Assembly: GCF_014650915.1 (NCBI RefSeq)
Contig: NZ_BMVW01000010.1
Span: forward strand, 173,782-237,781
DNA length: 64,000 nt
Source: Streptomyces poonensis
Lineage (GTDB): Bacteria > Actinomycetota > Actinomycetes > Streptomycetales > Streptomycetaceae
Reading direction: 5' to 3'
A program made the position numbers and the translations under genes. How positions within the stretch are numbered: the first letter of the stretch is position 1; each line of letters opens with the position of its first letter. Below, one piece after another: positions 8,736 to 16,645 of this stretch. Below the pieces are notes generated by a model. It ran no database searches and was not told where the DNA came from. It was given only the letters and a program-made list of their open reading frames with translations.

Positions 8736-9248
8736 CTAGTCCCGCATCCCCTCCACCAGCCGTTCCAGCGCCTCCACCACCAGCGCGTGGTCCTGGAGCT
8801 GCGGCAGCCCGGACACCGTCACCGCGCCGATGACGCCCACGCCCTCGACGTCGATCGGGAACGAGCCGCCGTGCGCCGCGTACACGTCGGGGTCGAGGCG
8901 CGAGGAGTCCTCGAACGTCGTGCCCTTGGCGCGGAAGCGGGCGCCGACCAGGTAGGAGGCGGAGCCGTAGCGCTCCACGACCCGGCGCTTGCGGTCGATC
9001 CAGGCGTCGTTGTCCGGGCTGGAGCCGGGCAGCGCCGCGTGGAAGAGCTGCTGGCCGGCGCGGTGGATGTCGACGGCCACGGGCGCCTGCCGCTCCCGGG
9101 CCAGCTCCACCAGCAGCGAGCCGAGCGCCCACGCGTCCTCGTAGGTGAACCGGGGGAGGACGAGACGGCGCTGCTGGGCCTCCAGCTCCTCGATGCTCGG
9201 GACGATCTGCGGGGTGTTGTCGGGGGCTTCCATGCTTCCGTTTCCCAT
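8736..9248 (-). CDS. GlcG/HbpS-type heme-degrading domain protein (UPF0303)
   Basis: The product has 170 residues. Residues about 35-165 match the UPF0303 branch of the GlcG/HbpS fold (FTYEDAWALGSLLVELARE, PVAVDIHRAGQQLFHAALPG, RFRAKGTTFEDSS, VGVIGAVTVSGLPQLQDHALVVEAL). Members bind heme or act in small-molecule metabolism; no heme ligand can be assigned. The ATG at 9248 overlaps the TGA of the upstream dehydrogenase as TGATG, so translation is probably coupled; an ATG at 9233 is an alternative start. The two genes form a two-gene operon divergent from a ROK regulator. Confidence 0.8.
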   Translation of the reverse strand: MGNGSMEAPDNTPQIVPSIEELEAQQRRLVLPRFTYEDAWALGSLLVELARERQAPVAVDIHRAGQQLFHAALPGSSPDNDAWIDRKRRVVERYGSASYLVGARFRAKGTTFEDSSRLDPDVYAAHGGSFPIDVEGVGVIGAVTVSGLPQLQDHALVVEALERLVEGMRD

Positions 9249-10318
9249 CAGAGCTGCACCACCACTCCGTCGCGGGCCGAGCGCCGGGCCGCCTCCAGGA
9301 CGTCGAGCGCCGCGGCGGCCTCCAGGGCCGTCACCGGGTTGGGCGCGCCGTCGCGCAGGGCGGCGGCCACGGCCGCGTAGTACGCGGGGTAGTCGCCGGG
9401 CAGGGTCGGTACGGGCTCGCCGCCGCCGGTCAGCGGGGACTCGCCGGCGCCGACGCGGCCCCACAGCGACTCGTCCTCCACGCCCCAGTCCGGGCCGGGA
9501 CGCGACCCCTCGCGCAGGGCCGCCTCCTGCGGGTCGAGACCGTACTTGACGTAGCCGGCCTGCGAGCCGAGGACGCGGAAGCGCGGGCCGAGCTGGGCCG
9601 TGGTCGCGGTGACGTAGAGGTGGGAGCGGACGCCGTTGGCGTGCGTGATCGCGACGAACGTGTCGTCGTCCGCCTCGGCGCCGGCGCGGCGGACGACCGA
9701 CTCGGCGTACACCTGGATGGCCGGGCCGAACAGGACCAGCGCCTGGTCCACGACATGGCTGCCGAGGTCGTACAGCAGACCGCCGATCTCCGCCGGGTCG
9801 CCGGACTCGCGCCAGCCGCCCTTCGGCTTCGGCCGCCACCGCTCGAAACGTGACTCGAAGCGCCATACGTCGCCCAGCGCGCCCTCGGAGACGAGCTTGC
9901 GGACGGTCAGGAAGTCGTTGTCCCAGCGGCGGTTCTGGAAGACGGAGAGGAGCAGGCCGCGCTCGTCGGCGAGGCGGGCCAGCTCGCGGGCCTCGGCCGC
10001 CGTACCGGCGATCGGCTTGTCGACCACGACCGCGAGGCCGGCCTCGAGCGCGGCCGTCGCGAGGGGGACGTGCGTCTTGTTCGGCGACGCGATGACGACC
10101 AGGTCCAGCTCGCCCGCCCGCTCCCAGAGCTGGTCGGGGGAGTCGGCGAACGTCACGTCCGGGAACTCGGCGCGGGCCTGCTCCCGCCGCTCGGGGCTGG
10201 ACGTGACCACGGTGTCGAGGACCAGGCCCTCGGTGGCCGCGATCAGCGGTGCGTGGAAGACGGAGCCCGCGAGGCCGTAACCGACGAGGGCCACACGGAG
10301 GGGAGCTGTGCCAGTCAT
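9248..10318 (-). CDS. Gfo/Idh/MocA-family NAD(P)-dependent oxidoreductase
   Basis: The product has 356 residues. The Rossmann domain opens with VALVGYGLAGSVFHAPL (residues about 8-24), and the catalytic-site lysine lies in VVVDKPIAGT, the family EKP-like motif. The C-terminal alpha/beta domain contains ESRFERWRPKPKGGWRESGDP. Family members oxidise or reduce sugars, inositols or biliverdin with NAD(P)H. The ATG at 10318 is chosen; a GTG nine bases earlier is also in frame. It is divergently arranged with a ROK regulator whose likely operator (10332-10344) sits between them, so the substrate is probably a sugar or polyol. Confidence 0.85.
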   Translation of the reverse strand: MTGTAPLRVALVGYGLAGSVFHAPLIAATEGLVLDTVVTSSPERREQARAEFPDVTFADSPDQLWERAGELDLVVIASPNKTHVPLATAALEAGLAVVVDKPIAGTAAEARELARLADERGLLLSVFQNRRWDNDFLTVRKLVSEGALGDVWRFESRFERWRPKPKGGWRESGDPAEIGGLLYDLGSHVVDQALVLFGPAIQVYAESVVRRAGAEADDDTFVAITHANGVRSHLYVTATTAQLGPRFRVLGSQAGYVKYGLDPQEAALREGSRPGPDWGVEDESLWGRVGAGESPLTGGGEPVPTLPGDYPAYYAAVAAALRDGAPNPVTALEAAAALDVLEAARRSARDGVVVQL

Positions 10319-10331
10319 GCGTTCCACTTAA

Positions 10332-10344
10332 GCAACGCTGTTGC
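10332..10344. promoter_or_regulatory. Inverted repeat, probable ROK-regulator operator
   Basis: GCAAC-GCT-GTTGC is a perfect 5-base inverted repeat in the divergent promoter region. Its right arm begins the likely -35 box TTGCCA (10341-10346) of the ROK gene, so binding would repress both directions. Confidence 0.55.
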
Positions 10345-10374
10345 CAAAGTGCAAGCGCCACGGACAATGGAAGG

Positions 10375-11523
10375 GTGAGCAGCGCGAACAGTGGTGGGAT
10401 CGGAATGACGGGCAGGCAGCACGGCGTGAGCGCGGGGGTGAACCTGGGCGCCCTGCGCACCCACAACACCGCGCTGGTGCTCGATCTGCTGCGCACGGCC
10501 GGCCCGTCCGGGATCAGCCGGCTGGAGCTCGCCGAGCGGACCGGGCTGACCCCGCAGGCCGTCAGCAAGATAATCGCGCGGCTCCGCCTGGAGGGTCTCG
10601 CGGCGGAGGCCGGGCGCCGCACCTCGACGGGCGGCAAGCCGCGCACCGTGCTGCGCCTCCTGCCCGGGGCCGGGCACGCGGTCGGCCTGCACCTGGACCG
10701 CGACGAGCTCACCGCCGTCCTGTGCGATCTGACCGGCACCGTCGTGGCCGAACGGCGGGCGCCGCTGGACCTGGGCGCCGGGGCGGACACGGTGGTCGAG
10801 GGCGCGGCCGTCGAGGTGGAGGCGCTGCTGGCCGGGCTCTCCGGCCCCGAGCCCGCACCGGTGCTGGGCGTCGGCGTCGCCCTGCCCGGTCCGCTGGACC
10901 ACACCCGGGGCGTGCTGCACCGGGTCACCGGCTTCCCCGAGTGGAGCGGGTTCCCGCTGCGGGACGTGCTGGCGCGGCGGCTGGGCACAGCGGTCGTGGT
11001 GGACAAGGACACCAACGCGGCCGCACTGGAGGTGGCGGTGCGCGGCGCGGGCCCGTCCGCCTGTCTCGCGTATCTGCACCTCGGTACGGGGCTGGGGGCC
11101 GGGCTCGTGATCGGGGGCGGTGTGCACCGGGGCGCACGGACCGGGGCCGGGGAGTTCGGCCACCAGGTCATCCAGCTGGACGGGCCGCCGTGCGAGTGCG
11201 GGAACCGGGGGTGCGTCGAGGCGCTGTGCCTCGCGGCCGTGGCCCGGGGCGACGTGGACGGAGCGGCCCGGGTGCTCGGTGCCGCCGCCGGGAACCTCGT
11301 CGCGCTGCTCGACATCGACGAGGTGCTGCTCGGTGGCCGTACCGTCGCCGCCCACGAGGAGGCCTTCGTCCGCGGGGTGGGCGCCGTCCTCGACGAGCGC
11401 GCCCGGCGCGAGGGCGCCGACCGGGCCGTACCCGTACGGGCCGCCCCCGGCGGGGCGCGCACCGTCGCGGAGGGAGCCGCCCAACTGCTGCTGGCGCCGT
11501 TGTTCGGGCGGGGTGAGGGATAG
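10375..11523 (+). CDS. ROK-family transcriptional regulator
   Basis: The product has 382 residues from GTG 10375. An N-terminal winged helix (residues about 20-85: TAGPSGISRLELAERTG, LTPQAVSKIIARL) precedes a ROK sugar-kinase-like domain with VGVALPGPLDHTRGV, DKDTNAAALEVA, LHLGTGLGAGLVIGGG, and the zinc signature EFGHQ...CECGNRGCVEAL. Such proteins are sugar-responsive repressors. TTGCCA (10341) and GACAAT (10363) look like -35 and -10 boxes with 16-base spacing; the GTG lies only 6 bases after the -10, which suggests a leaderless mRNA. ATG 10405 is an alternative start. The putative targets are the divergent dehydrogenase and GlcG/HbpS-family genes. Confidence 0.85.
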   Translation: MSSANSGGIGMTGRQHGVSAGVNLGALRTHNTALVLDLLRTAGPSGISRLELAERTGLTPQAVSKIIARLRLEGLAAEAGRRTSTGGKPRTVLRLLPGAGHAVGLHLDRDELTAVLCDLTGTVVAERRAPLDLGAGADTVVEGAAVEVEALLAGLSGPEPAPVLGVGVALPGPLDHTRGVLHRVTGFPEWSGFPLRDVLARRLGTAVVVDKDTNAAALEVAVRGAGPSACLAYLHLGTGLGAGLVIGGGVHRGARTGAGEFGHQVIQLDGPPCECGNRGCVEALCLAAVARGDVDGAARVLGAAAGNLVALLDIDEVLLGGRTVAAHEEAFVRGVGAVLDERARREGADRAVPVRAAPGGARTVAEGAAQLLLAPLFGRGEG

Positions 11524-11659
11524 TCCAGGCCGGTCGGGGTGAGTTCAGGGGCGGCCGACGGGTGAGGTGCTCGGCCGATCGAGGGCACTTGGGCGGCCGT
11601 ACGGGGTACGTGGCGCGTGGCGAGGCCGACGGCGGCGGCCGGATGGCAGGCATGAGTAC

Positions 11660-12535
11660 ATGCGACTGTTCCCGCGATCGTCCCCGCGACTGAGACTGCG
11701 CATGCCCCCGGCGCTCACCGCTGCCGCCACCGTCGTCACCGCAGCCGCCCTCGCATGCGGCCTCCCGCCCCCCGCCACCGCGGCCCCCGCCCCCACCTGC
11801 GCCGGCACCGAGGCCGGCGACTTCCCCCTCCGTGCCCGCATCCACGGCGGCCCCGCCCGCTACGAGGCCGGCGGCGGTTTCCGCACCTGGTCCCTCGCCC
11901 TCACCAACACCACGGCCCGCCCCTGCCGCGACATCCACCCGGTGATCGTCCTCGTCGACGAGGAACGCGCGCTGCGGTCCGGTGATCCGCTCCTGGAGTA
12001 CTACGACGGCGACCGCCCCCACCCGGTCGCCCTCACCCGCACCGACGCGGACGAACTCGTCGGGGTCCTCGACCACAAGGGCTTCCCCGGGTTCACCGTC
12101 GCCCCGGGCCGCACGCGCACCGTCAGGCTCCGGCTCGCCGTCACCTCGGCGGCGCGCACCCCGAACGACGTCGTGGCGAACGCGGCTGTCGTCCAGCGGC
12201 GGGGCGACGACGGCGACTGGGTGGGCGAGTCGAACGACTACCGGTTCCGGATCGTCGACAGTGACGACAGCGGAGAGAGCGGAGAGAGCGAACAGAGCGG
12301 AGAGAGCGAACAAGGGGAAGAGAACGGGGACACCGGCACAAGCGGCACCCATGAGAACCACGAGGACCGCGAGAACCGCGAGAAGCGCCAGGAGTACGAG
12401 CAGCAGGAAGAGCGCCCACCCGCCGACGAACTGGCCGCTACCGGAACGACCGTGGTGGCGCACGGAGTCACGGCGCTGCTGCTCATCACCGGCACCCTGC
12501 TCATCGTCCTCTTCCGGCGACGCGGGCCCCAGTGA
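11660..12535 (+). CDS. Secreted surface protein with LAATG sortase signal
   Basis: The product has 291 residues. A signal peptide occupies about residues 1-45, ending PPPATAAPA. The ectodomain (about 46-200) is beta-rich with two cysteines (CAG and RPCRD) and resembles other Streptomyces surface proteins of unknown role. Residues about 200-250 are a very polar Ser/Glu/Gly then Glu/Arg/Gln linker, likely a wall-spanning stalk. The C-terminus has the three-part sorting signal: LAATG, a hydrophobic helix and an RRR tail. LAXTG is the preferred motif of Streptomyces class E sortases. The sortase gene 1.7 kb downstream is class F, so it need not be the enzyme for this substrate. Confidence 0.75.
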   Translation: MRLFPRSSPRLRLRMPPALTAAATVVTAAALACGLPPPATAAPAPTCAGTEAGDFPLRARIHGGPARYEAGGGFRTWSLALTNTTARPCRDIHPVIVLVDEERALRSGDPLLEYYDGDRPHPVALTRTDADELVGVLDHKGFPGFTVAPGRTRTVRLRLAVTSAARTPNDVVANAAVVQRRGDDGDWVGESNDYRFRIVDSDDSGESGESEQSGESEQGEENGDTGTSGTHENHEDRENREKRQEYEQQEERPPADELAATGTTVVAHGVTALLLITGTLLIVLFRRRGPQ

Positions 12536-12656
12536 TCCACACGAGTCATGATCAGCCCCTCCTGTTCCGGGCCACCCGTCACTAGGGTGGTGACCGTCGG
12601 TACAGAGACGTCCGGCGCCCCCTGACATCCCGCGGACGTACGGCAGGAGATCGCAC

Positions 12657-13436
12657 ATGGCAGAGCGCAAGCCCATCGAGTCGTGGCTCACCGACATGGA
12701 CGGCGTGCTGATCCACGAGGGGGTGCCGATCCCGGGTGCCGACGCGTTCCTGAAGAAGCTGCGGGAGTCCGGCAGGCCCTTCCTGGTCCTCACCAACAAC
12801 TCCATCTACACGCCCCGCGACCTGCACGCCCGGCTGGCCCGCATGGGCCTGGACGTCCCCGTCGAGAACATCTGGACCTCCGCCCTCGCCACCGCGAAGT
12901 TCCTCGACGACCAGCGGCCGGGCGGCACGGCGTACGTCCTCGGCGAGGCCGGTCTGACCACCGCGCTGCACGACATCGGGTACGTGCTGACGGACCAGGA
13001 CCCGGACTACGTCGTGCTCGGCGAGACCCGCACGTACTCCTTCGAGGCCATGACGAAGGCGGTGCGGCTGATCCAGGGCGGTGCGCGGTTCATCGCGACC
13101 AACCCGGACGAGACCGGCCCGTCCACGGAAGGCCCGCTGCCCGCCACCGGGGCCGTCGCCGCGCTGATCACCAAGGCGACCGGACGGCAGCCGTACTTCG
13201 CGGGCAAGCCGAACCCGCTGATGATGCGCACCGGGCTGAACACGATCGGCGCCCACTCCGAGACCAGCGCGATGATCGGCGACCGCATGGACACCGATGT
13301 GCTCGCCGGCATAGAGGCCGGGATGCAGACCTTCCTGGTGCTCACGGGCGTGACCCAGCCGGGCCAGATCGAGAACTTCCCTTACCGCCCCTCCCAGGTC
13401 GTCGACTCCATCGCGGACCTGGTCGACGCGATCTGA
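12657..13436 (+). CDS. HAD-superfamily class IIA hydrolase (NagD-like)
   Basis: The product has 259 residues, the normal family length. The nucleophile motif is DMDGVLIH (residues about 13-20), motif II is VLTNNSIYTPRDL, the lysine is in AGKPNPLMM, and the acidic motif is IGDRMDTDVLAG. The C2 cap lies between motifs II and III. These enzymes dephosphorylate small metabolites such as p-nitrophenyl phosphate, nucleotides or sugar phosphates; the natural substrate is not predictable. The ATG is preceded by AGGAGA. No operon partner is evident. Confidence 0.9.
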   Translation: MAERKPIESWLTDMDGVLIHEGVPIPGADAFLKKLRESGRPFLVLTNNSIYTPRDLHARLARMGLDVPVENIWTSALATAKFLDDQRPGGTAYVLGEAGLTTALHDIGYVLTDQDPDYVVLGETRTYSFEAMTKAVRLIQGGARFIATNPDETGPSTEGPLPATGAVAALITKATGRQPYFAGKPNPLMMRTGLNTIGAHSETSAMIGDRMDTDVLAGIEAGMQTFLVLTGVTQPGQIENFPYRPSQVVDSIADLVDAI

Positions 13437-13530
13437 GGGGTGTCGCACTTCAAACACGCAGCCATCCACTCGACCCGTACGGAGTAGTACCGCCTCTCCC
13501 CGGATGCGTCGCGGCGGCCGGAGGGGGAGT

Positions 13531-13546
13531 CTCCAGATGTCTGGAG
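13531..13546 (+). promoter_or_regulatory. Hairpin covering the ribosome site of the 13554 gene
   Basis: CTCCAG-ATGT-CTGGAG is a perfect 6-base inverted repeat. Its right arm contains GGAG of the GGAGG ribosome site (13543-13547) of the next gene, so it could either be an operator or mask translation initiation. Confidence 0.5.
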
Positions 13547-13553
13547 GTTCACG

Positions 13554-14267
13554 ATGCGTTCTCTACGGCTCACACTCGGTGCGGGTGCGGTGGTCGCCGG
13601 GATCCTGACCCCGGTGACGTACCCGCTGGTCCCGGTGGCGTACGCGGGCGACTCCGGGGCCGTCTCGGTGACGCCGTCACCGCCGGAGCCCGGCAGCGAC
13701 ATCCGGCTGGCCGTCAAAGGGTGCAGGGACGACACGGGCACCGCCGCCTCGGCCGCCTTCGTCGCGGACGCGCAGCTGACCGGAGGCGGCCACGACGGCG
13801 GAGGCGGCCACGACGGCAGGGGCGCCCACGACGGCAGAGGCGGTGTGCTCGTCGGGGAGACCCGCGTCCGCTCCGCGCTCAAGCCGGGCAGCTACGAGGT
13901 CCAGGTCACCTGTGACGGCCGTGAGGGCAAGGTCCGGGGGACGATCGAGATCGCGAGGAAGGCGGGCGGGGCCCGGCCGCCCGAGCCGGCTCCGGACCCG
14001 GACGCGCACCGGAACTCGCACTCGCACTCGGACTCCGGCTCGGACTCCGGCTCGGACTCCGACTCGCACTCCGCCCTTCCACCCGCCGCGCCCGCGTCCC
14101 CCGCCGCCCCCGTACGCGCGGGCGGCGGCGGTACCGCGCACCTCGCCGCGAGAGCCCGGGACAACGGTCCCGGGCTGCCGCACGCCGTGATCGGCATCGT
14201 CCTGGTGGGGGCCGCCGCGGTGGCCGTCCTGGTGCGCGGCGCGCGCCGGGGCCGCGGCTCGGAGTGA
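13554..14267 (+). CDS. Secreted membrane-anchored protein with Gly/His/Asp repeats
   Basis: The product has 237 residues. A signal peptide (about 1-30, ending VAYAG) is followed by a beta-rich Ig-like domain with two cysteines (VKGCRDDTG and VTCDGREG) interrupted by a GGHDGG/GRGAHDGRG repeat. A Ser/Asp/His repeat linker (SHSHSDSGSDSGSDSDSHS) precedes a single C-terminal transmembrane helix and a basic tail. There is no LPXTG-type motif just before that helix, so it looks membrane-anchored and not sorted. The class F sortase begins 19 bases after its stop, so both are probably one transcript. The His/Asp repeats could bind divalent metals; this is inference. Confidence 0.7.
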   Translation: MRSLRLTLGAGAVVAGILTPVTYPLVPVAYAGDSGAVSVTPSPPEPGSDIRLAVKGCRDDTGTAASAAFVADAQLTGGGHDGGGGHDGRGAHDGRGGVLVGETRVRSALKPGSYEVQVTCDGREGKVRGTIEIARKAGGARPPEPAPDPDAHRNSHSHSDSGSDSGSDSDSHSALPPAAPASPAAPVRAGGGGTAHLAARARDNGPGLPHAVIGIVLVGAAAVAVLVRGARRGRGSE

Positions 14268-14286
14268 CCGACAGGATGTGACCACG

Positions 14287-14958
14287 ATGTCCGACGACCC
14301 GGAACACAGAACGCGCGGCACCGGCCGCCTCACGGCGGGCGTCGCCTGGGCCGTACTGATCCTCGGGCTCTGGCTCTGGGGTCGCGAGGTGACCGACGTA
14401 CGGCGGGGCGTGTCCGCGCCGACCACGGGTGACGTGGCGGCGGTCGGGCGGCCCGCGGGCGTCGAACTGCCCTCTGCGGCCGAGCCGTTGGGCGAGGCCG
14501 CACCCCGGCGCCTCGACATCCCGTCCATGGGCGTGCGGGCGCCGGTCGTCGCGCGCGGCCTGGACGGCGACGGGGCCATCGACCCGCCGCCCTTCGACCG
14601 GGCGGGAACCGTGGGCTGGTACGCGGCCGGTACGCGACCGGGGGCGGCCGGCGCCGCGCTGTTCGTGGGGCATGTCGACACCGAGACCCGGCCCGCCGTC
14701 TTCTACAAGCTGAGCGCGCTGCGGATCGGCGAGACGATCCGGGTGGTCCGCGACGACGGGACGGTCGCCGAGTTCACCGTGGACGACGTCCAGGTGATCG
14801 GGCGGGACCGCTTCGACGCCCGGCAGGCGTACGGGGCCCGGGACGCGGAACGGTCCGAGCTCCGGCTCGTCACGTGCGGCGGTACCTACGACCGGAAGAG
14901 CCGCAGCTACACGGCGAACGTGATTGTCTCCGCGTACCTCACCGGGAGAACGACGTGA
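14287..14958 (+). CDS. Class F sortase
   Basis: The product has 223 residues. An N-terminal signal anchor (about residues 16-32) precedes the sortase barrel. The catalytic triad is visible: His129 in LFVGHVDTE, Cys197 in LRLVTCGGTYD and Arg206 in KSRSYTANVIV. The single-domain layout, the short linker and these motif contexts fit class F enzymes of actinobacteria, which act as housekeeping or accessory transpeptidases. ATG 14287 is chosen because AGGA at 14273-14276 is 10 bases away; a GTG at 14278 would leave almost no spacing. The linked 13554 product or another wall protein may be its client. Confidence 0.85.
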   Translation: MSDDPEHRTRGTGRLTAGVAWAVLILGLWLWGREVTDVRRGVSAPTTGDVAAVGRPAGVELPSAAEPLGEAAPRRLDIPSMGVRAPVVARGLDGDGAIDPPPFDRAGTVGWYAAGTRPGAAGAALFVGHVDTETRPAVFYKLSALRIGETIRVVRDDGTVAEFTVDDVQVIGRDRFDARQAYGARDAERSELRLVTCGGTYDRKSRSYTANVIVSAYLTGRTT

Positions 14959-14995
14959 CACGCGGCAGATGAACATGACACGTGGCAGATGACCG
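14956..14995. repeat. 20-bp tandem duplication at the end of the sortase gene
   Basis: TGACACGCGGCAGATGAACA is followed directly by TGACACGTGGCAGATGACCG, 17 of 20 positions identical. The first three bases are the stop codon of the sortase gene. Confidence 0.8.
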
Positions 14996-15558
14996 GGCCC
15001 GCCGGGCCGGTCGAACGGTTCCCGGGCGGGGTCCACCTGGCCCGATCGGCGACCCGCTCCCCCCGGAGCCGCCGACCGGGCTGGTCCTCGACCGCGCGCG
15101 CTCGGGCCGCGGGAGTAACCCGGCGCCGGCGCGGGAGGCTTGTGGGCCAATCCGGACATCGCGGATGGTGAGTCCGACCGGGGGCTGGGGCCGTCCGAAG
15201 CAACTCTAGAACGGATGGCCGCTCCGGCCTAGAGGCTGTTTGACGCCAAGTCCTCATGCGGTGGCTGTCGGTGATACCCGCAGGTGAAAGCGGTTACATT
15301 GAACGTTCTACAACTACTCGGGCGTTCGTTCGACGGTCCAGCTCACGGGCTCCGGCGAGGCCCGTCGGGCGGTCCGCCGCCGGACGCCCGGCCTGCCGCC
15401 CGTCAGGTCCGGGCACGGTTTCCAGCCACCGCGCGCCAGGCTCGCCACCCGGCGGACGCCACGGTAAGAGCTTCCTGGCAAGCCCCGGAGGGCCTCGTGA
15501 GCGAGTGCGCCGTATGTCAGGATTGGGACTTACGACAGTGCACCCAAGGGGGAGTTGG
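14959..15558. other. 600-bp non-coding interval upstream of cslZ
   Basis: The interval holds a hairpin with a one-base bulge (GACCGG / CCGGTC, 14991-15012) that probably terminates sortase transcription, a weak 6-base inverted repeat CTCTAG/CTAGAG (15204-15209 and 15229-15234), and a less GC-rich stretch near 15280-15320 (GTTACATTGAACGTTCTACAAC) that may contain a promoter. No convincing open frame with a ribosome site was seen before the cslZ start. Confidence 0.5.
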
Positions 15559-16605
15559 ATGTACGGCAGTAGGGGGGCGACGACTCTTTCCGCGGCGGCG
15601 CGGGCGACCGTGGCGGTGGCGGGGGCGGCACTGCTGCTCATCGGCTGTTCCGGTGGCGACGGCGACGAGGGCGGCGAGAAGAACGACAACGGCTCGGCCG
15701 CGGAGATCACCCAGCAGCCCAGGAACGTCAACCCGTTCTGGGTCAACCCGGACGGCAGCGCGGCGACACAGGTCGCCGCGTACGAGAAGGCCGGCGAGGA
15801 CGCGGACGCCGAGCAGATCCGCAAGATCGCCGAGCAGCCCACGGCCCAGTGGATCGGCACGGAGAACCCCGAGCAGGAGGCGGAAGGGTACACCGAGGCC
15901 GCGCAGCAGGCGGACCGGGACGCCGTTCTGGTCCTCTACAACATCCCGCACCGCGACTGCGGCCAGTACTCGGGCGGCGGCGCCGCCGACGGCGACGCGT
16001 ACCGGAAGTTCGTCGACGGCGTGGCCCGGGGCATCGGTGACCGGCCGGCCACGGTGATCCTGGAGCCGGACGCGGTGCTGCACCTCGTGGACGGCTGCAC
16101 CCCGGAAGAGTTCCACGAGGAGCGCTACGACCTGCTGAAGGGCGCGACCGAGAAGCTGGCCGCGCTGAAGAACACGAAGGTGTACCTGGACGCGGGCAAC
16201 GCGGGCTGGGGACACCCCGAGGAGATCTTCGAACCGTTGCGGCGGGCGGGCATCGACCAGGCCGACGGCTTCGCGGTCAACGTGTCGAACTTCTACACCA
16301 CCGAGGAATCCATCACCTACGGCAAGGAGCTCTCGGCGAAGGTCGGCGGCAAGCCCTTCGTGATAGACACCAGCCGCAACGGCAACGGCCCGTACACCGG
16401 CGGCGACGCGGACGAGCGCTGGTGCAACCCGCCGGGCCGCGCCCTCGGCGAGACCCCGACCACCAAGACCGCCGACCCGCTGGTCGACGCCTATCTGTGG
16501 GTCAAGCGCCCGGGTGAGTCGGACGGCGAGTGCAAGGGGGGCCCGAAGGCGGGGCAGTGGTGGCCCGAGTACGCGCTGAAGCTGGCGCAGGCCTCCAAGA
16601 ACTGA
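15559..16605 (+). CDS. cslZ: GH6 endoglucanase-like lipoprotein (CslZ)
   Basis: The product has 348 residues. ATG 15559 is six bases after AAGGGGG. A lipoprotein signal ends at lipobox LLIGC (Cys30), so the enzyme should be anchored on the outer face of the membrane. The GH6 fold shows VLYNIPHRDCGQYSGGGA, VILEPDAV (catalytic acid Asp171), VYLDAGNAGW, DTSRNGNGPYTG and WCNPPGRALG. GH6 enzymes hydrolyse beta-1,4-glucan. In S. coelicolor the gene next to cslA-glxA encodes such an endoglucanase, thought to trim or remodel the CslA product. It is convergent with glxA, sharing a terminator. Confidence 0.88.
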   Translation: MYGSRGATTLSAAARATVAVAGAALLLIGCSGGDGDEGGEKNDNGSAAEITQQPRNVNPFWVNPDGSAATQVAAYEKAGEDADAEQIRKIAEQPTAQWIGTENPEQEAEGYTEAAQQADRDAVLVLYNIPHRDCGQYSGGGAADGDAYRKFVDGVARGIGDRPATVILEPDAVLHLVDGCTPEEFHEERYDLLKGATEKLAALKNTKVYLDAGNAGWGHPEEIFEPLRRAGIDQADGFAVNVSNFYTTEESITYGKELSAKVGGKPFVIDTSRNGNGPYTGGDADERWCNPPGRALGETPTTKTADPLVDAYLWVKRPGESDGECKGGPKAGQWWPEYALKLAQASKN

Positions 16606-16609
16606 GCAC

Positions 16610-16636
16610 GGGCCCCCGTGCACCGCGCGGGGGCCC
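16610..16636. terminator. Convergent terminator between cslZ and glxA
   Basis: GGGCCCCCG and CGGGGGCCC form a 9-bp stem with a 9-base loop, flanked by a further pairing AGCACG / CGTGCT that reaches both stop codons. Confidence 0.75.
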
Positions 16637-16645
16637 CGCCTCGTG

